Shown here piece by piece: positions 24,869 through 32,489 of a stretch of DNA of 54,642 nucleotides. A program made the translations under genes and the position numbers. The notes below the pieces were generated by a model. The model was not told the origin of the DNA. It saw only the letters and a program-made list of their open reading frames with translations, and searched no databases. The DNA lies in the NCBI GenBank assembly GCA_049423065.1, contig JBMSQB010000021.1:1-54642 (forward strand), in the 5' to 3' direction. How positions within the stretch are numbered: position 1 is the first letter of the stretch; each line of letters opens with the position of its first letter. The stretch comes from SYIM01 sp041182885. Its GTDB lineage: Bacteria; Pseudomonadota; Gammaproteobacteria; Burkholderiales; Burkholderiaceae_E.

Positions 24869-26025
24869 CGGGCATGCTCCGCGTTGAGGCGTGCACCCGA
24901 TGCCACGCCATACGGGGCCTCGGGACACACCCCGGGCGCCGGGTCAGGTCCAATGGGAACCCGCTCACCCAGCTGATCGAGTGCGTTCGCCCAGCGCCGG
25001 ACCGCGGCCGGCCAGGGCACCAGCGTGGCCCTCGCGCGACGTGCACCCTCGCGCAAGGTCTGTCGCAGAGCGCCCGAGCCGATCAGCGTCTCAAGCACGC
25101 CTGCGAGCGCAGCCACATCACGCGGTGGCACCAGCCGGCAAGCCGGGGCCGGAATGGTGTCGGGCGTGGCACCCGCACTCGTGGCAACAATCGGCACGCC
25201 CTGCGCGAGCGCCTCCGTGTACACCATGCCATAGCCCTCATGATCGGAGGCAAGCACAAACAGATCGGTTTCCCGCCAGGCCCTCGCAAGCCACGCATCG
25301 GGCTGCTCGCCATGGAGCGTGATGCGGTCGGCCAGACCCAGCTCGTCAATTGATCGGCGAAGCGACGCGACCGTGGCGGGATCGCGATCGAGGCTGCCCA
25401 CGCAATCGAGCCGCCAAGCTGTTGCGCGCACACGCGCAAGCGCCTTCACCAGCATCTGATGATTTTTACGCGGCGTGATCGTGGCCACACACAGCAGACG
25501 CACCGGCCCGTCGAACCGCTCCGTGCCCGCACCAACGTCGACGGACGGCACATCCACCCCGGGCTCGGCCACCGCAATTCGGCTGGGCAGGATGCCCGCC
25601 GCAAGGACCTCACGGGCCGTCGCAGGACTCGCACAGATGAGGCCGTCGAGTCGCGACCACAGCGCTGATTCGATCGCCCCCAACCTCGCTGCGGCGCCGA
25701 CCGACAGACCGGTTTCGAGCGCGAGCGGATGATGAATGAAGCCCAGCACCGGCAGCCGGCGCGTGGCGCGCACCAGCGCGCGATCAAAAGCGGGAAGCGC
25801 GAGCCCGTCGATCACCACGACCGAGTCCTGGGGCGCGGCCACCACCGCGGCCTCGGCTGCGCCGCGCGCCGCCTCATCGGCCTGCGGAAAACATCCCGCC
25901 AGTTCGGCCACCCGGACCTCGCGCCCCATGGCACGCAGACCGTCAACGACCCGCTGCGCGTACAGATAACCGCCGGTGCGCTGCGCAAGCGCCCCCGGCA
26001 CTGCGAAGACAATCCTGCGGATCAA
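24865..26025 (-). CDS. GT4-family glycosyltransferase
   Basis: A 386-residue GT-B glycosyltransferase. The C-terminal half has VRLLCVATITPRKNHQMLVKAL, then the phosphate-binding glutamate pair in EGYGMVYTEALAQGVPIVAT, as in GT4 enzymes. The N-terminus IVFAVPGALAQRTGGYLYAQR is a typical acceptor-side start. I chose the TTG at 26025, which overlaps the stop of the PTPS-like gene (TTGA) and has GAGGG 9 bp upstream; a GTG at 26052 is possible. Its stop overlaps the methyltransferase start. Position among pterin genes suggests the acceptor is a pterin, as in cyanobacterial and chlorobial pterin glycosides; this is inference. The sugar is not predictable. Confidence 0.85.
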   Translation of the reverse strand: MIRRIVFAVPGALAQRTGGYLYAQRVVDGLRAMGREVRVAELAGCFPQADEAARGAAEAAVVAAPQDSVVVIDGLALPAFDRALVRATRRLPVLGFIHHPLALETGLSVGAAARLGAIESALWSRLDGLICASPATAREVLAAGILPSRIAVAEPGVDVPSVDVGAGTERFDGPVRLLCVATITPRKNHQMLVKALARVRATAWRLDCVGSLDRDPATVASLRRSIDELGLADRITLHGEQPDAWLARAWRETDLFVLASDHEGYGMVYTEALAQGVPIVATSAGATPDTIPAPACRLVPPRDVAALAGVLETLIGSGALRQTLREGARRARATLVPWPAAVRRWANALDQLGERVPIGPDPAPGVCPEAPYGVASGARLNAEHAR

Positions 26026-26426
26026 CGCAGCGAACCCTCGAAGCTTGCCCACGCGACCGGCGATTCGCGCAGCACCACCCGCATCGACTCAATCGCGCCT
26101 GCGGTGCCCGGACCCACGGCGCCCGCCGCCACGCGCGCCTTCATCCGGCGAAAGATTTCGCCAGCCATGAACTCGGTGGTGGTGTTGCGACCCGCCAGGT
26201 CGGGGAGCTCGTCGAGGTTGTGGTAGTTGAAGCCCGCCAGCACCTCTTTCAGCACATTGAGCGCGAGACCGATATCGCAGACCAGCCCGTGCTGATCCAG
26301 CTCGGCGCGTCGAAACTCCACTTCAACGCCGTAGGTTGCGCCATGCAGTTTTTGCGCAGGTCCGAAGACCTCGCCACGAAAACTGTGGGCAATCATGATG
26401 TGATCTGAAACGGCAAGCGCGTACAT
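26022..26426 (-). CDS. 6-pyruvoyltetrahydropterin synthase/QueD-family protein, atypical active site
   Basis: A 134-residue T-fold protein of the PTPS/QueD family, starting MYALAVSDHIMIAHSF. Zinc-ligand His14 (IAHSF) is present, but the segment normally reading C-x-x-x-HGH is AQKLHGATYGVEV: the catalytic cysteine position is Ala and the second histidine of HxH is Ala. The later catalytic His (FNYHNLDE) and Glu (NTTTEFMAGEI) are kept. Catalysis thus differs from both QueD and animal PTPS, or zinc is held otherwise. No queC or queE is nearby, so queuosine synthesis is unlikely. The ATG at 26426 has GGAG before it; a GTG at 26474 overlapping the dehydrogenase stop is a longer alternative. Confidence 0.85.
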   Translation of the reverse strand: MYALAVSDHIMIAHSFRGEVFGPAQKLHGATYGVEVEFRRAELDQHGLVCDIGLALNVLKEVLAGFNYHNLDELPDLAGRNTTTEFMAGEIFRRMKARVAAGAVGPGTAGAIESMRVVLRESPVAWASFEGSLR

Positions 26427-26470
26427 GGGTGGACTCCAGGGGCAGAGGGCAAACAGAGGGGAAGGACGCG

Positions 26471-27460
26471 TCACGCGCCTTGGTCGTAGATCACCCGATG
26501 GCAGAGTTCGCCGTCGGGCAAGCGGGTCAGACGCGCAAGCGTCCCGGGCAAATCAGAAAAATGGCTGCGCCCGCCCAGGCAGGCCTCGAACACCGGATCG
26601 GCGAGCAGCTCGAGGGCCAGGGTCAGACGTCGACGATAGGTCCAGCGCGCGCGCTGCGCGGTGGCCACCGCACCCACCTGAGAGGAACGGAGCGTGAGGC
26701 GCCGCGAGTGAAACGCTTCGCCAAGCGGCACGCTCACCTCGCGCTCGCCATACCAGCTGAGTTCAAGCACGGTCGCCTCAAAGCCAGCGATCCGAAGCGC
26801 CGTGGCGAGTCCGCTTGCGTGACCGCTCGCATGGACCACCAGATCGGCCTCTGGCGTTGCCTGCGACGGTAGCGCGAAGCGACAGCCGAGCGCACTCGCC
26901 AGCGCCGCACGGCGCGGGTCGATATCGATCAGCTCAACACTGACACCCGGCATGCGCGCAAGAAGCGCTGCGCAAAGGGCCCCGACCACACCCGCGCCCA
27001 CGACGGCCACCCGATCGCCAATACGGGGCGCCGCGTCCCACAGGCCATTGATCGCAGTCTCGAGATTGGCGGCAAGCACCGCCCGCTCGGACGGTACCCC
27101 TTCCGGAACAGGCACCAGCGCATCGACGCTCACCACATAGCGATCCTGGTGCGGATGGAGGCAGAACACCCGACGGCCCAGCCAGTCGGCGGGCCCCGCT
27201 TCCACCCGACCCACCGAGCAGTAGCCGTACTTCACCGGGCCGGGGAACTCGCCTTCCTGGTGAGGACAGCGCATGAGCGCGCGCTGACTGGCCGGCACAG
27301 CCCCCGCGAACACCAGCGTTTCGGTGCCGCGGCTCACACCACTCACCAGCGTGCGAACGCGCGCTTCGCCTGGCTGCAACTCGGGGAGCGCCTCAAGACG
27401 AAGCTCGCCTGAGAACGGTTCACGGACCCAGAACGCCCGAGCGGTATTGGAGTCGGACAC
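26471..27460 (-). CDS. MDR-superfamily dehydrogenase lacking zinc-binding cysteines (BchC-like)
   Basis: A 329-residue medium-chain dehydrogenase. The Rossmann part has VAVVGAGVVGALCAALLAR and an acidic residue after beta-2 (LIDIDPRR), favouring NAD(H). At the catalytic-zinc position it reads SGVSRGTE rather than CGVCGTD, and the four structural-zinc cysteines are missing, so it is zinc-independent or binds metal differently, like bacteriochlorophyll-pathway BchC. It is 31 bp after the RibD-like gene and 44 bp before the PTPS-like gene, so it may oxidise or reduce a pterin side chain. I infer this from context only. Confidence 0.82.
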   Translation of the reverse strand: MSDSNTARAFWVREPFSGELRLEALPELQPGEARVRTLVSGVSRGTETLVFAGAVPASQRALMRCPHQEGEFPGPVKYGYCSVGRVEAGPADWLGRRVFCLHPHQDRYVVSVDALVPVPEGVPSERAVLAANLETAINGLWDAAPRIGDRVAVVGAGVVGALCAALLARMPGVSVELIDIDPRRAALASALGCRFALPSQATPEADLVVHASGHASGLATALRIAGFEATVLELSWYGEREVSVPLGEAFHSRRLTLRSSQVGAVATAQRARWTYRRRLTLALELLADPVFEACLGGRSHFSDLPGTLARLTRLPDGELCHRVIYDQGA

Positions 27461-27491
27461 GGTGAAAGATCAGATCGCAGCCGGTGCGTGC

Positions 27492-28355
27492 TCAACCACG
27501 AAAGACACACTCGACCAGCATGTCGCTGCCCAGCTGGAACTGGCGGGTGACGGGCCTCAGGCTGTCGCGCAGATCCTCGATCACCGGCAGCTGCAGGGCG
27601 GGCCGCCCCGATCCCAGAATGACGGGTGCAATCGTGAGCTGCAAGCGCTCGAGCGCACCAGCGCGCAGAAACCGCGACACGGTGGTTCCACCGCCCTCGA
27701 TAAAGAGCCAATGCAGCCCGCGCGACGCCAGCACCCGACGGATGGCGATGGGGTCGAGATCACCACCCGCGCCACGTTCAAGCGCAACCACCTCGGCATG
27801 TCCGAGCGACCGCCGCCCGGCCGCGCGATCCGCAGCCACGATCAGAAGCGTCGGCGCCACCGGATCGGTGAAGACCCGCTGCGAGCCATCGATCCGGAAT
27901 TCCGGGTCGATCACCACCCGAACCGGATGACGGCCTGTGCAGCGACGAACGGTGAGCTGCGGATTGTCGTAAAGAACGGTATTCACCCCCACCAGCACCG
28001 CGTCGGCGAGCGCACGCATCCGATGGGTATGCAGCAGATCTTCGTCACCACTCAGCCATCGCGAGACGCCACCCACCGTGGCAATGCGCCCGTCCAGGCT
28101 CTGTGCCAGATGGGCAATGGCAAAGCCCTCATGAAGGGCCACCGAACAGAGCGGGCGGTACAGGGCATCGAGCAACGCGTCATCGGCATGCGCCACCGTC
28201 CCGTGCGCGCTCGCAGCAGTCGGCGCCGACACGCCCGCGAGGGATGGGTCAGCGTACCGCACGGCGAGCAAGGCCCGCCAGGCGGGGCTGTCAACAGCCG
28301 GCGGCTCCGGCGGCAAACCCTCACCCAGCGCAAGCTGCTCTGTGACCGCATTCAT
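27492..28355 (-). CDS. RibD C-terminal-domain reductase
   Basis: A 287-residue protein whose residues about 75–287 match the reductase half of RibD (DHFR-like fold): IAHLAQSLDGRIAT, SRWLSGDEDLLHTHRMR, ADAVLVGVNTVLYDNPQLTVR, FIEGGGTT and a closing GSDMLVECVF. The zinc deaminase half is absent and is replaced by a 75–80-residue N-terminal extension rich in Ala/Pro that I do not recognise. Stand-alone RibD-C proteins act on dihydrofolate, pteridines or similar heterocycles with NADPH; next to FolE2 and PTPS genes a pterin reductase is plausible. Its ATG overlaps the stop of the preceding gene (ATGA). Confidence 0.85.
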   Translation of the reverse strand: MNAVTEQLALGEGLPPEPPAVDSPAWRALLAVRYADPSLAGVSAPTAASAHGTVAHADDALLDALYRPLCSVALHEGFAIAHLAQSLDGRIATVGGVSRWLSGDEDLLHTHRMRALADAVLVGVNTVLYDNPQLTVRRCTGRHPVRVVIDPEFRIDGSQRVFTDPVAPTLLIVAADRAAGRRSLGHAEVVALERGAGGDLDPIAIRRVLASRGLHWLFIEGGGTTVSRFLRAGALERLQLTIAPVILGSGRPALQLPVIEDLRDSLRPVTRQFQLGSDMLVECVFRG

Positions 28356-29356
28356 CGAGGACTCCGCTGCCGGCTGTCGACAGGTGCCGGACTGAAATCG
28401 GCGAACACATGATCCGGCGCACTGAGGTTGTGCCGGGAGGGGGAATCGCGACCGAAGCGGGCGCGGCTCGATTCGAATCGACCGAATCCGATGACAGGCG
28501 CCGACCGCATGCCGGAACCATCCCGCCAGGCCGCCACCGAAGCATCGGCGTTGTCGGTTGTCACGAACATGGAGCGTAACGCCGCAAACGGGGCCTGACC
28601 GGTTGAGGTCGCGCCCAGATCCATCACCACTCGGGTGCGTTGCGATGTGGCCTCGGCGACCGCAAGCGTGCCGGTGCCGCCGCGTGCGAACTGCAGCGTA
28701 AAGCGCAGCGTCGCAGGATCGAACTCGAGCGCGCGGATCGCCACCAGCGGCCGGCCATCCTCCTCGACCGGGCCAAACAGGAATGAACTGCCATAGGCGC
28801 TGTCCGGCAGTTGCGCAGGCGGCAGCGGCTTGGCGCGCCAGTAACCATCGGCCGGGTAGAGCACCAGAATTTCGATGTCGCGCTTCGGCCCACGACGCAG
28901 CAACTGCAGCAGATGGAGCCCGCGCTCGATACGCTCCCCAACCTTCACCTCAACGATGTCCGGCCGCCAGAAGTTGAAGAACGTGTGTCCCACCAGCCGG
29001 ATCGAATCGTTTTCGTACACGATCAGTTCACGCGGCGTGAAGGCATGCTTGGGATCGCCGCTCATGTCGCAGTGCGTGAAGTCCGGCGCGGTGCTGTCCG
29101 AGGTCACCGCTGTGATGTAGGGCGGATGCTCAACCGACAAGGAAAAGCTGCGAACGCCCGGCGCCTCGAGCTTCACATAGATGTTGTCTTCCTCGGCGCA
29201 GCGCGTGGGCTTGCTTGCGTCGACAAATTGAACCCGCATCCCGTCGCGTGTGTCGGCACGGACCGGTTCGATTGCAGCCCAACCGATTGCGGCCCAACCG
29301 ATTGCCAGGCCCAGCGCGCAGACCGCTACCCGTGACGACCGGCGACGAGACAACAT
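28352..29356 (-). CDS. Secreted protein of unknown family, downstream of opgH
   Basis: A 334-residue protein that I do not recognise. The N-terminus (basic RRRSSR, then a hydrophobic stretch AVCALGLAIGWAAIGWAA, then a cut near VRADT) is a Sec signal peptide, and the mature part has only two cysteines (in PTRCAEED and FTHCDMSG), which could form a disulfide. The rest looks beta-rich (YVKLEAPGVRSFSLSVEHP, RLVGHTFFNFWRPDIVEVKVG, IEILVLYPADGYWRAKP). The C-terminus is Arg/Ser/Pro-rich. Its ATG overlaps the opgH stop (TAATG) and its own stop overlaps the RibD-like gene's ATG. The neighbour suggests a periplasmic partner or modifier for the OpgH product, possibly in place of OpgG, but no sequence evidence supports that directly. 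Confidence 0.6.
   Translation of the reverse strand: MLSRRRSSRVAVCALGLAIGWAAIGWAAIEPVRADTRDGMRVQFVDASKPTRCAEEDNIYVKLEAPGVRSFSLSVEHPPYITAVTSDSTAPDFTHCDMSGDPKHAFTPRELIVYENDSIRLVGHTFFNFWRPDIVEVKVGERIERGLHLLQLLRRGPKRDIEILVLYPADGYWRAKPLPPAQLPDSAYGSSFLFGPVEEDGRPLVAIRALEFDPATLRFTLQFARGGTGTLAVAEATSQRTRVVMDLGATSTGQAPFAALRSMFVTTDNADASVAAWRDGSGMRSAPVIGFGRFESSRARFGRDSPSRHNLSAPDHVFADFSPAPVDSRQRSPR
29269..29306. repeat. 15-bp tandem repeat in a signal-peptide coding region
   Basis: CGATTGCNGCCCAAC occurs at 29269–29283 and 29284–29298, with a partial third copy from 29299. It is in frame and encodes the repeated IGWAA pentapeptide in the signal peptide of the secreted protein, so copy-number changes would only lengthen or shorten its hydrophobic core. 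Confidence 0.6.
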
Positions 29357-31134
29357 TACCGGGCGCCTGCGGCAACCGGACTGAAGCCGAGCAGCGTGGA
29401 GGCGCAGTCGGGGCCCGCGCTGCGCACCTCTTCGGGCAGGCGGCAGAGCCCTGCGTCGCGCGCGAGCGCACCGACACGCGGCGCGCCGCTCACCATGGTG
29501 ATCAGGATCGCCGCACCCAGGCCGGTGTAAAACGGCAAGGCAATCCACATCGCACCAGGCGCAAGCAGAAACAGCGACACCGCAAACGCAATGCCCGCCA
29601 CCGTGTGCACCCACAGCCGACGAAGGGCAAACCCGATCGGCACGCCTTCCGCATCGCGCTGCTGGGCGGTCCAACCCACCTGCCGGCCCAGCGGAAGGCC
29701 CAGGACGAACAGGGTGACCGACAGAGCACAGATCGGCACGATCAGCATGGTGAAGACGGTTTCGGCAAGCGCACTCAGCAGAACAGCCGGCGCGCCACCA
29801 AAGGCCTCACGCAGCCGCCTGCGCAGCAGCACATCGGCCAGCGTGGCAAGCTTGGGCGCGAAGTTCATGGTGAGCGACAACACCAGCAGCAACAGCCCCA
29901 GCTCGGCATCCATCGGCCCCTGGCGAATGAGGCCGAACACCGTGAAGCCGATCCAGCCCGGACCGCTCAGATACATGGCGATCGCAATCCAAAGCTGCCA
30001 ACGGCTGACCGGACGCAGCCCCGGCATGCCGAGGAAGCGGAAGTACTGCATGTTGCCCTGGCACCAGCGCAGATCGCGGCGAATGAATTCGATCAGGTGC
30101 GGCGGATTTTCTTCCCAGCTGCCGCCCTCGTCGGGCAGCACCCGCACCTCATAGCCCGCACGACGCATCAGCACTGCCTCCAGCTGGTCGTGACTCAGCA
30201 CATGACCCCCCAGGGGCGGGCGTCCGGGCAGCACCGGCAGTCGGCAGTGTTCGGCAAAGGGTTGAATGCGGATGATCGCGTTGTGCCCCCAGTAGGGGCC
30301 GCAATCACCCTGCCACCACGCCGCGCCGAGCGTCCAGGAACGCATGCCCAGACGCATGCCGAACTGAAACACGCGTGCGAACGCGCTGTCGGAGGGCAGC
30401 GCGGTGACCAGCGTCTGCAGAATCCCGATCTTCGGATTGGTCTGCATGATGCGAACCAGCCTCAGCATGGCCGCAGGGGTCATGACGCTGTCGGCATCGA
30501 GCACGATCATGTACTCATGGCGATTGCCCCAGCGATCGAGAAAATCGCGCAGGTTGCCCGCCTTGAAACCCTCTCCGCCCACCCGCTGGCGCCAGGTCAC
30601 CGCGACGCGCCCTTCAAAGCGGGCCGACAGCGAATCGGCGAGCACTTTTTCAGCAGCCAGAATGTCGGGCTGGTTGCTGTCGCTCAGCATGTAAACATGA
30701 AACCAGCGGCCCTCTCCCGTGGCGGCCAGCCGCTCGATCATCCAGCCGAGGTTGCGCGCCAGCCGCTCGGGGTCTTCGTTCCGGATGCAGACCGCGATCG
30801 CGGTGGAACTGTCGATCGCCTCATCGCCGCGAATGCTTCGCAGGTGAGGCGCCACCAAGCCTTCCGGGTCTCGCGCGAACGTCATCAGCAGGAAGCCGAT
30901 CAGCGCGTTCCAGAAGCCGATTGTGGTCCAGGGCAGCGTGAACACGAACGCCGCCAGCATGGCGATGCCCCAGGCATCGATGCCCGCGGGCAGAAAAAGC
31001 GCAGCCGCCATCAGGGCGAGCAGTCCGGCAGCGGTCAGGAACACGAGCGAGGCGAACAGCACCCTGCGTCCAGTCAGCCGGGGCGGCTGGCCAGCGGAAG
31101 GCAACACGCCTGAGGCATTGGAATGGGAGGCCAT
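29356..31134 (-). CDS. opgH: OpgH/MdoH-like glucans biosynthesis glucosyltransferase
   Basis: A GT2 membrane glucosyltransferase of about 592 residues, the short form of OpgH, which polymerises UDP-glucose into osmoregulated periplasmic glucan. Two N-terminal membrane segments (about residues 25–75) precede the cytoplasmic catalytic domain with IAVCIRNEDPERLARNL, YMLSDSN, GEGFKAGNLRDFL, IVLDADSVM, SHDQLEAVLMRRAGY and the RRDLRWCQGN product-binding motif; more membrane segments follow. E. coli MdoH is about 850 residues; this lacks the extra termini. No opgG is adjacent. Neighbours are cytochrome b561 (11 bp upstream) and the secreted unknown (overlapping). Confidence 0.85.
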   Translation of the reverse strand: MASHSNASGVLPSAGQPPRLTGRRVLFASLVFLTAAGLLALMAAALFLPAGIDAWGIAMLAAFVFTLPWTTIGFWNALIGFLLMTFARDPEGLVAPHLRSIRGDEAIDSSTAIAVCIRNEDPERLARNLGWMIERLAATGEGRWFHVYMLSDSNQPDILAAEKVLADSLSARFEGRVAVTWRQRVGGEGFKAGNLRDFLDRWGNRHEYMIVLDADSVMTPAAMLRLVRIMQTNPKIGILQTLVTALPSDSAFARVFQFGMRLGMRSWTLGAAWWQGDCGPYWGHNAIIRIQPFAEHCRLPVLPGRPPLGGHVLSHDQLEAVLMRRAGYEVRVLPDEGGSWEENPPHLIEFIRRDLRWCQGNMQYFRFLGMPGLRPVSRWQLWIAIAMYLSGPGWIGFTVFGLIRQGPMDAELGLLLLVLSLTMNFAPKLATLADVLLRRRLREAFGGAPAVLLSALAETVFTMLIVPICALSVTLFVLGLPLGRQVGWTAQQRDAEGVPIGFALRRLWVHTVAGIAFAVSLFLLAPGAMWIALPFYTGLGAAILITMVSGAPRVGALARDAGLCRLPEEVRSAGPDCASTLLGFSPVAAGAR

Positions 31135-31145
31135 GTGGAGGATTC

Positions 31146-31685
31146 TCAGAACATGCGGCGCGAGAGAGCGTCGCGCGCCATGAAACGGTGATAAAGGCCA
31201 CCCGCCAGATGTGCGGCGAGCAGCGTGCCCATGGCGATCGCTCCGCACCAGTGCGTGAAAGACAGCGCCTTGGCGATCGCCTCATCCTTTCCGATAGGAG
31301 AAGGCAGGGGCAGCACTTCGAATACCTTGAGAGGAAAGCCCCAGGCATTGGTCGCAAGAAAGCCGGTGACCGGCATCAGAACCAGCAGCGCGTAGAGGCT
31401 TGCGTGCGAAAAACCGGCCAGCAGCCGCACCCAGGCTGGGGTATCCACCGGCCAGGCAGGCGGCGGATACAGCCACCGGTAAACCAGCCGCAGCAGCACC
31501 AGCACAAACACCACGATGCCAAAGCTTTCATGGATGTTGTAGAGGCGCATCTTGAACGCCTGATCGGCCGGTTCGAAGTATCGAATCCAGACGCCAGCCG
31601 GGATCACCACCGCCATCACGATCAGCGCAGTGACCCAGTGCAGAAGCTTCGCTGGCGAGCGGTAGCGATCCGAAGAGGAATGCAT
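31146..31685 (-). CDS. Cytochrome b561 (CybB type)
   Basis: A 179-residue integral membrane di-haem cytochrome. It has four hydrophobic segments, and candidate haem-ligand histidines occur in the right places: LLHWVTALIVM near residue 15, YNIHESFGIVVF, and FTHWCGAIAMG and LLAAHLAGGLYHRF in the last part. Members move electrons across or along the membrane, for instance in superoxide or quinol reactions. The ATG at 31685 follows GGAGG by 10 bp. It is 34 bp after folE2 and 11 bp before opgH, all on one strand. Confidence 0.85.
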   Translation of the reverse strand: MHSSSDRYRSPAKLLHWVTALIVMAVVIPAGVWIRYFEPADQAFKMRLYNIHESFGIVVFVLVLLRLVYRWLYPPPAWPVDTPAWVRLLAGFSHASLYALLVLMPVTGFLATNAWGFPLKVFEVLPLPSPIGKDEAIAKALSFTHWCGAIAMGTLLAAHLAGGLYHRFMARDALSRRMF

Positions 31686-31715
31686 CACGATGAAACCTCC
31701 GCACGCACCCGTACA

Positions 31716-32489
31716 GCGCTCAGTTCGACTCGATACGCGCCCAGGCCGAGTGGTTGTGGATCGACTCGAAGTTCTCCACCTCCACCGCATAGCGGCCAAT
31801 CCGCGCGTCCTTCGACAACCGCGCCGCCACATCGCGGATCAGGTCCTCCACAAACTTCGGGTTGTCGTACGCGCGCTCGGTCACATACTTCTCGTCCGCC
31901 CGCTTCAACACCCCCCACAGCTCGCACGACGCCTCGTCCTCGGCCAGCCTGATCAGCTCCTGCGGCTCGATCACCGGCCTCGCCTCCACCCACATCGTCA
32001 CGTGCGAACGCTGGTTGTGCGCACCATAGTCTGAAATCGTCTTCGAACACGGACACAGACTCGTGACCGGCACCACCAACTGCACCTCCGTCACCGCCGT
32101 CTGCGCCTCACCCTCCACCACCACCTTCAGCTGGTAGTCCATCAGACTCTGCACCCCCGACACCGGCGCCGCCTTCCTCACAAACAGCGTGAGCGACACC
32201 TCCAGCCGACCCCGACCCGCCTGCAGCCTCTCCAGCATCTGCCCGTGCATCCGCGCCAACCCCGCCACATCCAGCCCCTCGCCCGATGCGGAATGCTCCT
32301 CCAGCATCGCGATGAACCGCGACATGTGCGTGCCCTTCTGGTCTGCCGGCAGCGACACGCTCATCGTGAAATCGCCCACCGCAGCCTGGCGCTCCGGGCC
32401 GCTGCCCCAGTGCAGCGGATAACGCACCCCCTTCACGCCTACCAGCCCGATCGCAATGTTGCGCGGGTCGTGGCTGCCCTGGACATCGG
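31716..32489. repeat. 774-bp direct repeat, copy 2 (folE2 body)
   Basis: Counterpart of 23191–23964. The match stops at Asp16 of FolE2 and, on the other side, 4 bp past the stop codon. Confidence 0.97.

Noticed and set aside
26022..26426. Queuosine (preQ0) synthesis by QueD
   Set aside because: No queC, queE or queF is near, and the active site deviates at the cysteine and zinc histidine; the context is pterin modification.
29215..31113. Long open frame antisense to opgH and the secreted protein
   Set aside because: GC-rich codon structure keeps the opposite strand open; the translation is Arg/His/Gln-rich with no domain, while the sense genes match known families.
23191..32489. Composite transposon or genomic island flanked by mobile elements
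   Set aside because: The repeats are a folE2 gene body; no transposase, integrase, tRNA site, terminal inverted repeat or target-site duplication is visible.
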